Shown here piece after piece: positions 55,513 to 64,000 of a stretch of DNA of 64,000 nucleotides. The DNA comes from Symbiodinium natans. Taxonomy: Eukaryota > Sar > Dinophyceae > Suessiales > Symbiodiniaceae. The position numbers and the translations under genes are program-made. The stretch covers positions 84,501 to 148,500 of the forward strand of contig CAJNDS010002762.1 in assembly GCA_905221605.1 (NCBI GenBank), in the 5' to 3' direction. Within the stretch, counting starts at the first letter, position 1, and every line of letters begins with the position of its first letter. Under the pieces are notes generated by a model. It saw only the letters and a list, made by a program, of their open reading frames with translations. It did no database searches and was not told the DNA's origin.

Positions 55513-56617
55513 GTGCTGCAACTTGCCTTTGCTTGTTTAGGTTGGCTTGTTTGTTTGTTCCGTCTCTGCGATTGGTGTCTCCGACAGCATTCCTGACTTC
55601 TTGCATGCTGTTCTGGGGCCGTGAAGGAATGTTTTTGTTTGACCCTGTCGCCTGCGTTTTCTTTCATCATCGCCTGTCACGTTAGTATATCTTGGTTTTG
55701 TTTGGAGGGTCTCGGTTTAGGCTTCGGGGTTCAGGCTTAGTAACGGCTTAGTAACATGTAGGGTTGTGCATAAGTTTTCGGATCTAGGTTAGGTCGTGGC
55801 CTCGTGGTTTGGATTTCAGAGTTTAGGGTGTAGCAATGTGTCCTGAATTGTCACCTCGCGTTTCCTGAATGCTTCGTGGCACTGATGTGTTTCCCGCCCT
55901 TGCCCGAATGTCCGCCTACGCTTCCTGAAGTTATTTCAGGAATCCCTGCGTTTTCCAATGTTGACGTCCGAATGTGTCTCCCGAATTTCGTTGCATCTGG
56001 CCGATGCAGGAGCGACGCAGAACAAACAATAATAGTCAATAGGTTCAATAGATGTCAATAGTCATTGAATAGACATCGGTTGTTGCGTCCAGAGTGCTTG
56101 GTCTGGTTGCCGGGGGCAATGAGAATGAATGGGGGCTCTTTAGGCATACGTATGCGGCAGCGCAAAAGGGTCTTGGTTTCAAATGGTTTCAACTTGTTTT
56201 CATGTCAGGCGGAGCTCCTCGCCTGGAAGAAGAAGTACGGCTGTCCAGATGCCGTCTCAGTCTCAGGGTTATCAGGGTTCAGATTGCCGACTGCGGGGTG
56301 AGGTGATGTACTGAGCAGTGGGGCTGCAGAAGCTTAAAGTTTGATAAGGGCCTAATCCGTTTCGATGGTTTAGGATGGCCAGGTTGAACACGCCTTGAGC
56401 TTCGATACGAGTTTTGAAGACTCTTCGTCCTCAGATTGAGATGAATTCAGGATGTCTGCCCGCAAAAGCTCTGGGCCTGCAACACAAATCTAGTTCACCG
56501 TGTTGACCTGCGGAGACGAGACGGTCCCCCAAGTGGGTCTCAAATCTGCAAGATCCCAAATCTTCCGGCCACGACAGCCAGATCTGAATAAATGAGCCAC
56601 CAGCAACGACCTGAACC
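55513..56617. other. No gene recognised
   Basis: Short frames; a small AATAGTCAATAG repeat near 56030. Confidence 0.4.
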
Positions 56618-56717
56618 ACCTAAACCCTAAACCCTAAACCCTAAACCCTAAACCCTAAACCCTAAACCCTAAACCCTAAACCCTAAACCCTAAACCCTAA
56701 ACCCTAAACCCTAAACC
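56618..56717 (-). repeat. CCCTAAA tract, perfect
   Basis: About fourteen perfect units. Confidence 0.98.
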
Positions 56718-56802
56718 CATCCCAATCGCGTGACTCGCTGAGGTCTGCCATGAGCCTGAGGAGTGCGCAGGTGCGGTCTGGCACACCGACATATGGGCAT
56801 AT

Positions 56803-56902
56803 CCCCCCCCCCAAAAAAAGGGTACCCCTTCGAAACCCCAAATAGAATAGAATCTCCTTAAAGGGATGCCCCAAAAAGGGTACCCCTATTTTCGGAAACC
56901 CC
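56803..56902. mobile_element. MITE of the GGGGTTTCCG family
   Basis: Right end ATTTTCGGAAACCCC; left end is a long C run plus AAAAAAAGGGTACCCC. ATAT duplication (56799-56802, 56903-56906). Confidence 0.8.
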
Positions 56903-56906
56903 ATAT

Positions 56907-57735
56907 AGGCCTCAAAACAAGATCCTGGATGACCTGTCGAACGTTGCAATGCTCTTCTCTGGAATGCCCGACACGGTGCAAGGGTGGTGTCTTGCATATG
57001 TGTGTGTGCTTCTGAGGTACATTGCGTCTGAGAGATTCCTTGGAGTAAAGAGCCGAGAGCCATTCAATATGTACCAATGCCATCCAATGCCCATCATGTA
57101 CCGTCGTTCCCAGGGCCCACCGAGACCGATTTAAGAAACATACAACCCGAATTCTGTGAGTCTGCAGGCGCAGCAACGGAGCCTGAAACCAGTCCACAGG
57201 ACCGCTGTGGGGCACAGAGTTTTCAGAGGCTTTCCAGGGTTGAACTGAGTTCAGAGAGCCAGGGAGAGGGATGAAGCAGTCGGGCAGTTTGAGCTTGAGC
57301 TTCGTGGAGAGCTGCGAACAGAAAGTGCAGCTGCATAGTTCCATGCGTCTATTGTTGTGCTGCTTAGGGCCGCGCTGGGGGGTTGTTAGGCATTGTAGCA
57401 TGATGCAACTCGAAACTTGCATGTTCCGAGCCCCACCCCCTGCCTGGCTGCCCCTACTGGCGAACTATCCCGTCGGCCGAAGAAGGTTAGAACGAAGCTT
57501 GAATAATTTTACGGAAAGTGTTGGGCTTCAACAATCCTGAACCCCAAGGTCCTAAGGTAGCCCATAGGACGATGCCAGGAGCAAGGGCAAGCAACGAAAG
57601 GATCCGCCTGAAGTAAAATGAGACTCAGAGTGCCTCTGGCTTAAAGGGTGATGATCCCAGGTGTTAAGGTTGCAGGTTTGTTTGCTGCGGGTTGCGGCTC
57701 AATGCGGCTCGCATATGGGCATGTTGCCCGATGTT
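56907..57735. other. No gene recognised
   Basis: An antisense frame of 178 codons at 56886-57422 lacks motifs. Confidence 0.4.
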
Positions 57736-57737
57736 GA

Positions 57738-57768
<31 letters not shown>

Positions 57769-57812
57769 CCCCCCCCCCCCCCGGGCGCCGGAAGAATGAC
57801 ATCCCCCCCCCC
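57738..57812. repeat. CT dinucleotide and poly-C run
   Basis: (CT) units followed by about 18 C, then a second C run near 57803. Confidence 0.9.
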
Positions 57813-58264
57813 CATCAAGGCACGAATTGCAAACGTCTCATCTAACATGTTCTTTCCGCAGCGTTTCACCATCTCTAAAATGCACATGGCGACTCCTCGA
57901 TGGATCTTCAGAGATTGAGCTCGTGCAGGGGTCCTGCGGTACGGTCCTTGCAGACTGCCAATGCAAGGAAATGTGTCGGAAACCCCGGATTTGGCTCACA
58001 GCTTCAGCTTGCCATGCTTTAAATCGCGATCCCATTGAACCCTTAGCCATGTAGTTTGGTGCTGCGCAATGTGGATGCCCAGGTGCAAAAACACATTATT
58101 GTATGTTTCGCTACTATCCTCATGTCCCGAAGGACTTTGGGACCCCAAACCGAAGTTGTCAACGGCCGAAAAAAAAGCCAAAGCCTTGTTCACTCGTGCC
58201 CTCAGCCCTATAGACTCCCAAGATGTGTCCCTCAGGATCGCTGCGGGCGCTGCCCGATTCGGCA
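57813..58264. other. No gene recognised
   Basis: Overlapping short frames on both strands; none is clearly coding. Confidence 0.35.
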
Positions 58265-58590
58265 TCCTAAACACTAAACCCTAAACCCTCCCTAAACCCT
58301 AAACCCTAAACCCTAAACCCTAAACCCTAAACCCTAAACCCTAAACCCTAAACCCTAAACCCTAAACCCTAAACCCTAAACCCTAAACCGTGTCTATTAT
58401 AGCTGTTAGCTGCGGGCCAAGAACGCGTTCCATGGCTTGGGATGCCGGCGGCCCTGTCAGCCGTCCAGGCCTGGTTCCTTAGGAGAAGGGGTCTATAGGG
58501 TTTAGGGTTTAGGGTTTAGGGTTTAGGGTTAGGGTTGAAGGTTTAGGGTTGAGGGTTTAGGGTTTAGGGTTGAAGGTTTAGGGTTTAGGT
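58265..58590 (+). other. CCCTAAA tract, exon-like island, TTTAGGG tract
   Basis: About seventeen - oriented units (58265-58389), a 108-base GC-rich island open in two frames (one reads MAWDAGGPVSRPGLVP), then + oriented units with TTGAAGG variants (58498-58590). This is the clearest inverted bracket of the set, but the island's coding frame is uncertain. Confidence 0.4.
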
Positions 58591-58656
58591 TTTTTTTTTG
58601 GCGGCTTTCAGGCGCAAGGCATGGGGTCGGGGCAGAGAGGGGGTTGGGGGACGAAA

Positions 58657-58854
58657 CCCTTTTTTAGAGCAACGTCTGAGAACCCCTGTAGCACAAACTG
58701 TTTGGGGACAAGCAGCCTCGAACTCCCCCAAGCACCCGAGGCTCCGGCGGAGGCCAAGGTGAAGGTCGAGAAGCTCCGAGCTACTGGGCCCGAAACCCTT
58801 CGGTTTTTTTCTGGAAGTTGCTTCTTCTCCGGGAAAAGGGAGGGTTGGCTTTAA
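58657..58854 (+). CDS. Exon-like ORF downstream of a TTTAGGG tract
   Basis: The frame includes SLELPQAPEAPAEAKVKVEK followed by LRATGPETLRF, acidic and Pro/Ala-rich, and runs to TAA at 58852. Protein-like but unidentified; the end may be intronic. Confidence 0.35.
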   Translation, partial: PFFRATSENPCSTNCLGTSSLELPQAPEAPAEAKVKVEKLRATGPETLRFFSGSCFFSGKREGWL

Positions 58855-59153
58855 AATTAGGTGGAAGGGATGAATCACGTCTAGACTCAGTCACTCAGTC
58901 GAGTTTGTCTCCAAACTTCAACGGGCCTCTGTTGTTCATGTTTTGCGCTATCTGTAATTTTTGCTTTCCAAGCTGTCCTGGTGCCATTGCCACAGCATGG
59001 AAACTTACGGCCCGCGGCGTTTCTCGGTTTTGCTTGCGCTGTCTCTTTGTTCCTTCGGTCCTGCCCCCAAAACCGCTTCGTTTCGCGGCACTTGGACGTT
59101 GGCAGTTTCCCCGAACCCCAAAACCCTCTCTGAAGCCGAAGCCGCAGACACCC

Positions 59154-59190
59154 TGAACCCTAAACCCTAAACCCTAAACCCTAAACCCTA
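59154..59190 (-). repeat. CCCTAAA tract
   Basis: Five units abutting the island at 59193. Confidence 0.95.
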
Positions 59191-59192
59191 AA

Positions 59193-59294
59193 GAGCCCAA
59201 TGTTGCCCAAACTTCCGCAACGCGAAGCATCCCTCTGAGCACAGCTGAGGAGAAGCTTCTGCGGCTGAAGAAGGCGCCAGGGCTCAGATCTTCG
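59193..59294 (+). CDS. Exon-like island between inverted telomere tracts
   Basis: The frame reads EPNVAQTSATRSIPLSTAEE then KLLRLKKAPGLRSS and meets TCG|GTTTAGGG, where the telomere unit itself supplies a GT. GC-rich third positions and a charged helix make coding likely. Upstream tract is CCCTAAA, downstream TTTAGGG. Unidentified. Confidence 0.5.
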
Positions 59295-59383
59295 GTTTAG
59301 GGTTTAGGGTTTGGGGTTTAGAGGTTAGGGTTTAGGGTTTAGGGTTTAGGGTTTAGGGTTTAGGGTTTAGGGTTTAGGGCTGA
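59295..59383 (+). repeat. TTTAGGG tract
   Basis: About twelve units, one GTTTGGG and one AGGTTAGGG variant. Confidence 0.95.
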
Positions 59384-59510
59384 GGCTTCTCAGTTTTGGG
59401 CGCTTTGTTTTTTTCAGTCCTGGAGGCGTCGCCCAAACGTGCAATGCACAACTAGAAGCCCCGGTTGAAAGCCCACACCCCAAATCCGAATCCCAACCTA
59501 GACCTTAAAC

Positions 59511-59588
59511 CTAGGGTTTTTAGGCTAGGGTTTAGGGCTTAGGGTTTAGGGTTTAGGGTTTAGGGACCCTAAACCCTACACCCTACTC
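59511..59588. repeat. Head-to-head TTTAGGG / CCCTAAA tracts
   Basis: Plus-oriented units to 59565 meet minus-oriented units from 59566 directly (TTTAGGGACCCTAAA). They could form a hairpin or represent an entire short intron made of inverted telomere repeats. Confidence 0.9.
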
Positions 59589-59589
59589 C

Positions 59590-59693
59590 GGAGCCCCCCA
59601 AAGAGCGCTTGAAACTTGGGCTCAGGAGCATGTGGCAGAGAGCCAAGGAGGAGATGAGCCAGGAGAGCCTGAGGTCGCACCAGGCGAACATTT
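59590..59693 (+). CDS. Exon-like island
   Basis: Reads LGLRSMWQRAKEEMSQESLR in one frame, charged and helical, then meets the GGGTTTGGA tract. Unidentified. Confidence 0.35.
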
Positions 59694-59695
59694 CA

Positions 59696-59808
59696 GGGTT
59701 TGGAGGGTTCGTAGGGTTTGTAGGGTTTGTAGGGTTTGGAGGGTTTGGAGGGTTTGGAGGGTTTGGAGGGTTTGGAGGGTTTGGAGGGTTTGGAGGTTTA
59801 GGGTTAGG
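59696..59808 (+). repeat. GGGTTTGGA 9-bp minisatellite, telomere-like variant
   Basis: About twelve GGGTTTGGA/GGGTTTGTA units, a variant tract fixed at 9 bp. Confidence 0.95.
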
Positions 59809-60309
59809 GGCGATGGCACTGACACTAGCAGTGATAATCAGAACCATCATACGCATATGTAAATTAATGGTCGTTTCCAGTTCGTTTGTTTTCCCTCGTC
59901 TGGGTTCATATTCGTTTTGGGCTACCAAGTAATTTGCTGTCACGTGTTTCCCATAGTTTCGCAGAGTCTTTTCGGCTTGGTTGAACTCATGATGGCAACA
60001 CCGTAGCCATGACCCCCTGTTAAGACCCAGCATCCGGAAGCACAGCACTCGCCTTCGTCACCGCTGCGACGATCGACTCGAAACAGCTTTTATTCGCAGC
60101 ATGTCCGGTAGCGTTGTGACGTGCAGAAGCCTGGCCCTAAACAAATTGACACGCCACATCGCAGAACCCGCCATGCCTCCATGTTGGAAGTCGTTTGCAT
60201 CGCTCTCCAAAAGGCGCTTAGATTACAAAGCACGAACGAGGGTTAAGGACCCTGTGGTAGTTGTGCTCCTTCTCATACAGCGGAGGTTTGCAGGCATTGT
60301 GTTATTTGG

Positions 60310-60399
60310 GGGTTTACGATAAAAAGGGACCCCTTGTATAGACCCAAATAATAGTAGGATCCCCGTACAAGGACCCAAAAAAGTACCCCGCAAACCCCC
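60310..60399. mobile_element. MITE of the GGGGTTTCCG family
   Basis: Ends GGGGGTTTACGATAAAAAGG and GTACCCCGCAAACCCCC, with a perfect ATTT duplication (60306-60309, 60400-60403). 90 bp. Confidence 0.85.
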
Positions 60400-60403
60400 A
60401 TTT

Positions 60404-62640
60404 GGTGCTCTTAGGCTTTCTCGGCTGAAGGTTCCGAGCGTCGATGCGAGTCGGGAAAGGGGAGCACTCACAACCTCAAACTCTTTCAGAACGAGAGCCT
60501 TCAAGCCTCCTAACTGACAGTTGCCGGAGGCCAGCTCCCTGAATTTCCCTGAAGCCCTAGGCCCTTAGGCGGCCCTTGCAAAACCCTGGATCCCACAACA
60601 TCGTCGGAGTGGGGTTTTCCTGTGTTCCAAGTCGGGGTGTTCAGGCAACGCGGACTTTGTGGCGTCTTTCCTGTCTGAGGCGGCGTGGAAATGCCACGGA
60701 TTAGGGAACGATCGGGGTTTGATAAGTTTGGTCTTGGTGCTGAGGTTGATTTAGACTTCGTTGTCGAGATTGCTTACAGCTTGCTTTTTTTAGGATTCAC
60801 AACAGCGGAATGAGCAACGTCTTTTCGACCAGCGTTCTCGCAGTCCTCGACCAGTTCGCGCCTGTTTAGGGATTCGAGACAAGAAGGGGCAAAGTCCGAG
60901 CGACGGCCTCTCCAGACAGCCCCTCCCACATGTCTCCGCATGTTGCAGACTGCTGCAGAACCTCGCTGAACCTCCGTCCCTCGAACCCCTCGAGAGGCGA
61001 CGAACAGGCATCGGCTGCGAGCTCTGGCGCAGGACTCTTTTTGGCTTGAAGGTTAAGTCAAGCAAGGTCTGCAGTGTAGGGCTCAGGCTGCTAAGGATTA
61101 GGTGATTGTGCCGAGTGGTGTGGGCTGCACGGAAGAACCGAAACCGCTGACGTGAAAGTCAACGGGGTCTCAAAGCCGGTTCGGGGAGGAGCTTGCCAAG
61201 AAGCGCGGCAGTCAACTGATGTCTCCATCGATCACGGCCTGGAAGGCCGAGCAAGGTAGACCTGTTGCTTGCATGCGAAGGAAGGCACAAGCAAAAACCG
61301 TGCAACAGCTCTTTCGTCAGGAGATATGAGGCGATGTGATTCGATGTTTGCGAGAATTCCAAGACCCAGCACTCGGCATCCAACAAAAAAAGGGCACCTT
61401 AAATCCGGAGCTAGAGCTATTGAATATTGAGACAAATAATGCCCTCCAGCATCAGGAGTAAATTCCACTCGCATTTTCCATCCAAAGCCACATTGACATG
61501 AGCATTGGCCTTCCGTCACAGGCACGCCTGACGCCTGCTCCCACCGAGGTGGCTGTGGAGGCCACCACTTATCCGCGGCTGTCGCAAGGGTTGTGGTGTG
61601 TCGGGCATTTTGGAGTTGTAGGGGGTGTGGTTCTTGGTGTTTGGATATCAATGGGCCCGGTCTAACATTGTGTTTTCAGGATTAGGTCCAATGACATTGC
61701 ATCTTGAGCATATCGGGCTCGTTTGCCTGCACTTTCTCGTGCTTAAGTGTTGAAAGGTAGGGCTTTAAGAATTTAAGGATACAAAGCCTGCCGACTGTGG
61801 AAGTACGTCGCCGGCAGGTGTGTTCTAATTATTCATAACGAGCTCGAAGTTGTCGCACGGCCGGAACCGTCATTTAGGACCTTAAAAAACAATTTTGATG
61901 GAAGAGAACTTTCCCAGACATGTTCGACTTAAACTTAAACTCGACAATGCGACGTTGCCGCGTGTTTTTTCCGAGAAACCCTTCCGCAGGAACAGCTTGC
62001 CTGGCTGAAGTTTACCCTCGTACCTCGAGGCGGAGCGCTCGTCGAAAGCTTGCACAGTCGCCTCAAGACCGGTTGCCAGCTTCCACCGCTGATCGAACGA
62101 TGTGACGTCCGGTGCCCACACTGCGGCTTTGCTGGCAGAGCAGCACTCAAAATTTGGTCTTTGGCAAGATCAGTCGAATTGTCAACTTGTGAAAAGCAAC
62201 TCGCCAGCTGCTCTGCAGCCTGTCTACCACAAGTGAAACTCCAGGTGAGACTCCTTGTGAGGCAAGGAATGAAACAGGAGTGAACTGCAGAGCCTGCAAG
62301 CTCTACATGCTGGCATCCAACACGGCCCTGTATATCTGGTATCGCCTGCCCAAGCCAGCCTTTGAGCCCTGGTACCCTAAGTGTGCTTAAGCCCGCAGCC
62401 ACAAAAGGAAGTCCTAAAGCCTGAATCAGGGCGCAAACGTTTCTGACCTTGGTCTGAACACCTCAACGTTAAAACCACAGAGACGGAAAGCCCAAGCTGG
62501 GTAATGCCGGTCCCGCAACTCGAAACCGCAAAACCTGCAGCAGAAAGTGCGCAGATCGCAAAGCCGCCAAGTCCGCTCCCACTAAGGCCTGAAAACTCAA
62601 GGGGTTCCCGAGACTCCCTAGACCCCCTTCAGCCCCTACA
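60404..62640. other. No gene recognised
   Basis: Several 70-155-codon frames on both strands without motifs; no tracts or TIR elements. Confidence 0.35.
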
Positions 62641-62722
62641 TCATATAATATAATATAGTATAATTATAACATAATATAGTAGCATGTACTATGATATAAT
62701 ATGTACAATAGATCATATATAG
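62641..62722. repeat. AT-rich ATATAATA repeat
   Basis: Low-complexity AT island like that at 16226. Confidence 0.85.
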
Positions 62723-62945
62723 TTTTTAGAAGCCGTCGGAGGTGGGCAGCCAGGGGGATGGGCTGTTGGACGATTTCTTCGGCCGGTCCAAGGCCAACGA
62801 GAGCAAGGACGGGCGTTCCGCTCCGGACTTTCGGGGTTTAAACCCTAAACTATAGGTGGTCACCGCCTGCCTTGGGGTATCCCACAGGGGGGGGATGATC
62901 ATCCCCACAAACATGCCCTCTAACATGCCCCCCCCCCCAACTGAG

Positions 62946-63151
62946 AAGAGAGAGAGAGAGAGAGATACATACAGATAGATAGATAGAGAGAGAGAGAGAG
63001 ACATACAGATAGGGAGAGAGAGAGAGAGAGAGAAATACAGAGAGATCAAGGGAAAGGGCGAGAGACATACAGAGCGGGCAAGAGGACCTGACAAAAGAGT
63101 GGAGAGAGGACAGATAGAGTCGAGAGGAAGCAAGGAGAGAGGTGGGCAGAG

Positions 63152-63186
<35 letters not shown>
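62946..63186. repeat. GA/GATA microsatellite
   Basis: AGAG, GATA and ACATACAGA units. The antisense Leu/Ser-rich frames are artefacts. Confidence 0.95.
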
Positions 63187-63213
63187 AAGCAGCTTCTTGG
63201 CCGCAAAGCATGT

Positions 63214-63735
63214 AATTGCTTAGGGCTTAGGGCTTCGGGGTTAGTTTAGGCCTTAAGGCCATAGGCCTAGGACCTAGGGTTTAGGGTTTGGTTTTGGGTT
63301 TGAGCTTTAAGGTTCAGTTTTTTTTTGGTCTGGGGCCCCTGCGCTTTCAAAAGCCCTAAGCCCGAAACCCTAAACTCGGCTAAACCCTCTAAACTCGTTA
63401 AGCCCTACAGGCCCTCAAGGCCCTAAATTCCCAGAGGCCTAAACCCCCTAAACCACCTAAACCCCTTAAACCCCCTTAACCCTAAACCTGAAGCCCTAAA
63501 TCATAGGTCCAAGCGTACGCCGTTAAGCCCTGCCCTAAACCCCCCACTAGGTCCTAGGTAAAGTAATGCACTGTTAAGCCCTGCCCTAAACCCTCAATCC
63601 TAAACCCAAAGCCCTAAACCCTAAGGCCCTAAGGATCGGCTGAGCGAGCCCCGTCAAGCCATAAAGGCCCTAAACCTAAAACCCTAAGCCCGAGGCCCTA
63701 AACCCTAAACCCCAAGCCTTATACCTTCGGGCCCA
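63214..63735. repeat. Degenerate telomere-like region
   Basis: GCTTAGGG units (63214-63300) followed by scattered CCCTAAA, CCCTAAG and CCTTAAA units to 63735, much more decayed than other tracts. A short GGATCGGCTGAGCG motif repeats near 63632 and 63761. Confidence 0.8.
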
Positions 63736-64000
63736 AGCCCTGGGTCCCCTAAGTTAGTAAGGATCGGCTGAGCGTGCGCCGTTAAGCCCTCGCCGCTAGT
63801 GGGTGTAAGTGTAGGCTTTAGGCTAGGGTATAGTTTCAGAGTAAATGGGCTCCTTGGTCTTAAGCTTGAAGCTGTGTGGGAAGGCCAGTGTGGCTTCATC
63901 TTTCTCTAGGGTTATACGGCAGGGCTGGGAGGAGCAAGCCAGTCTGGCTACTGCTTTTTTTTGGGCAGGACTACAGGAAGCGCTTGTAGCTTCAGATCTT
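63736..64000. other. No gene recognised
   Basis: Short tail of the window, nothing identified. Confidence 0.4.

Noticed and set aside
60004-60016. ACCGTAGCCAT similar to the start of the spliced leader
   Set aside because: Only eleven bases match and the TTTTGGCTCAAG part is missing.
62726-63211. 161-codon antisense Leu/Ser-rich frame
   Set aside because: Most of it lies in the GA/GATA microsatellite.

Overview
The window looks like nuclear DNA of a dinoflagellate. The evidence is many interstitial TTTAGGG/CCCTAAA tracts (the telomere motif reported for dinoflagellates), GC-rich third codon positions in the genes, a Ty1/copia element, low gene density, very short introns that look transposon-derived, and apparent GT and GC splice donors with AG|G acceptors. 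Genus cannot be read from the sequence. The host genes I can support all read on the + strand; the copia element reads on the - strand.

Layout. 1-5 kb: microsatellites, telomere-like tracts and two MITEs. 5.05-10.74 kb: a large satellite-like array of a 57-bp unit with a built-in hairpin, split by a 661-bp TIR element with a 10-bp target duplication. 11.2-11.9 kb: a TCTP-family gene with an unusual hydrophobic N-terminal extension and an apparent 1-base frame break. 12-30 kb: mostly non-coding DNA with MITEs, telomere-like tracts that bracket short exon-like islands, and a 1.5-kb TG/TC microsatellite (27.5-29.1 kb). 31.16-35.02 kb: the best multi-exon gene, a Ser/Arg/Pro-rich protein with SAP domains and a C-terminal Cys/His knuckle. 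Two of its introns are short TIR elements with 4-bp target duplications whose removal restores the frame exactly (introners). 36.2 kb: an isolated RING-finger exon. 40.66-51.29 kb: a nearly complete, very young Ty1/copia retrotransposon. 51-64 kb: more MITEs, telomere-like tracts and exon-like islands.

Two signals stand out. (1) Introners: the AG comes from the element end and the GT from the duplicated target, which makes a ready spliceable intron; two insertions in one gene keep a 3426-nt five-exon reading frame open. (2) Telomere-like tracts are not scattered at random. CCCTAAA-oriented tracts tend to lie just upstream of exon-like islands and TTTAGGG-oriented tracts just downstream, so the inferred introns would start with UUUAGGG repeats and end with CCCUAAA repeats. 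Several ~100-bp MITE families (4-bp and 8-bp target duplications) complete the mobile landscape.

All gene models are from reading alone. Splicing, expression and family membership are inferences unless a motif is quoted.
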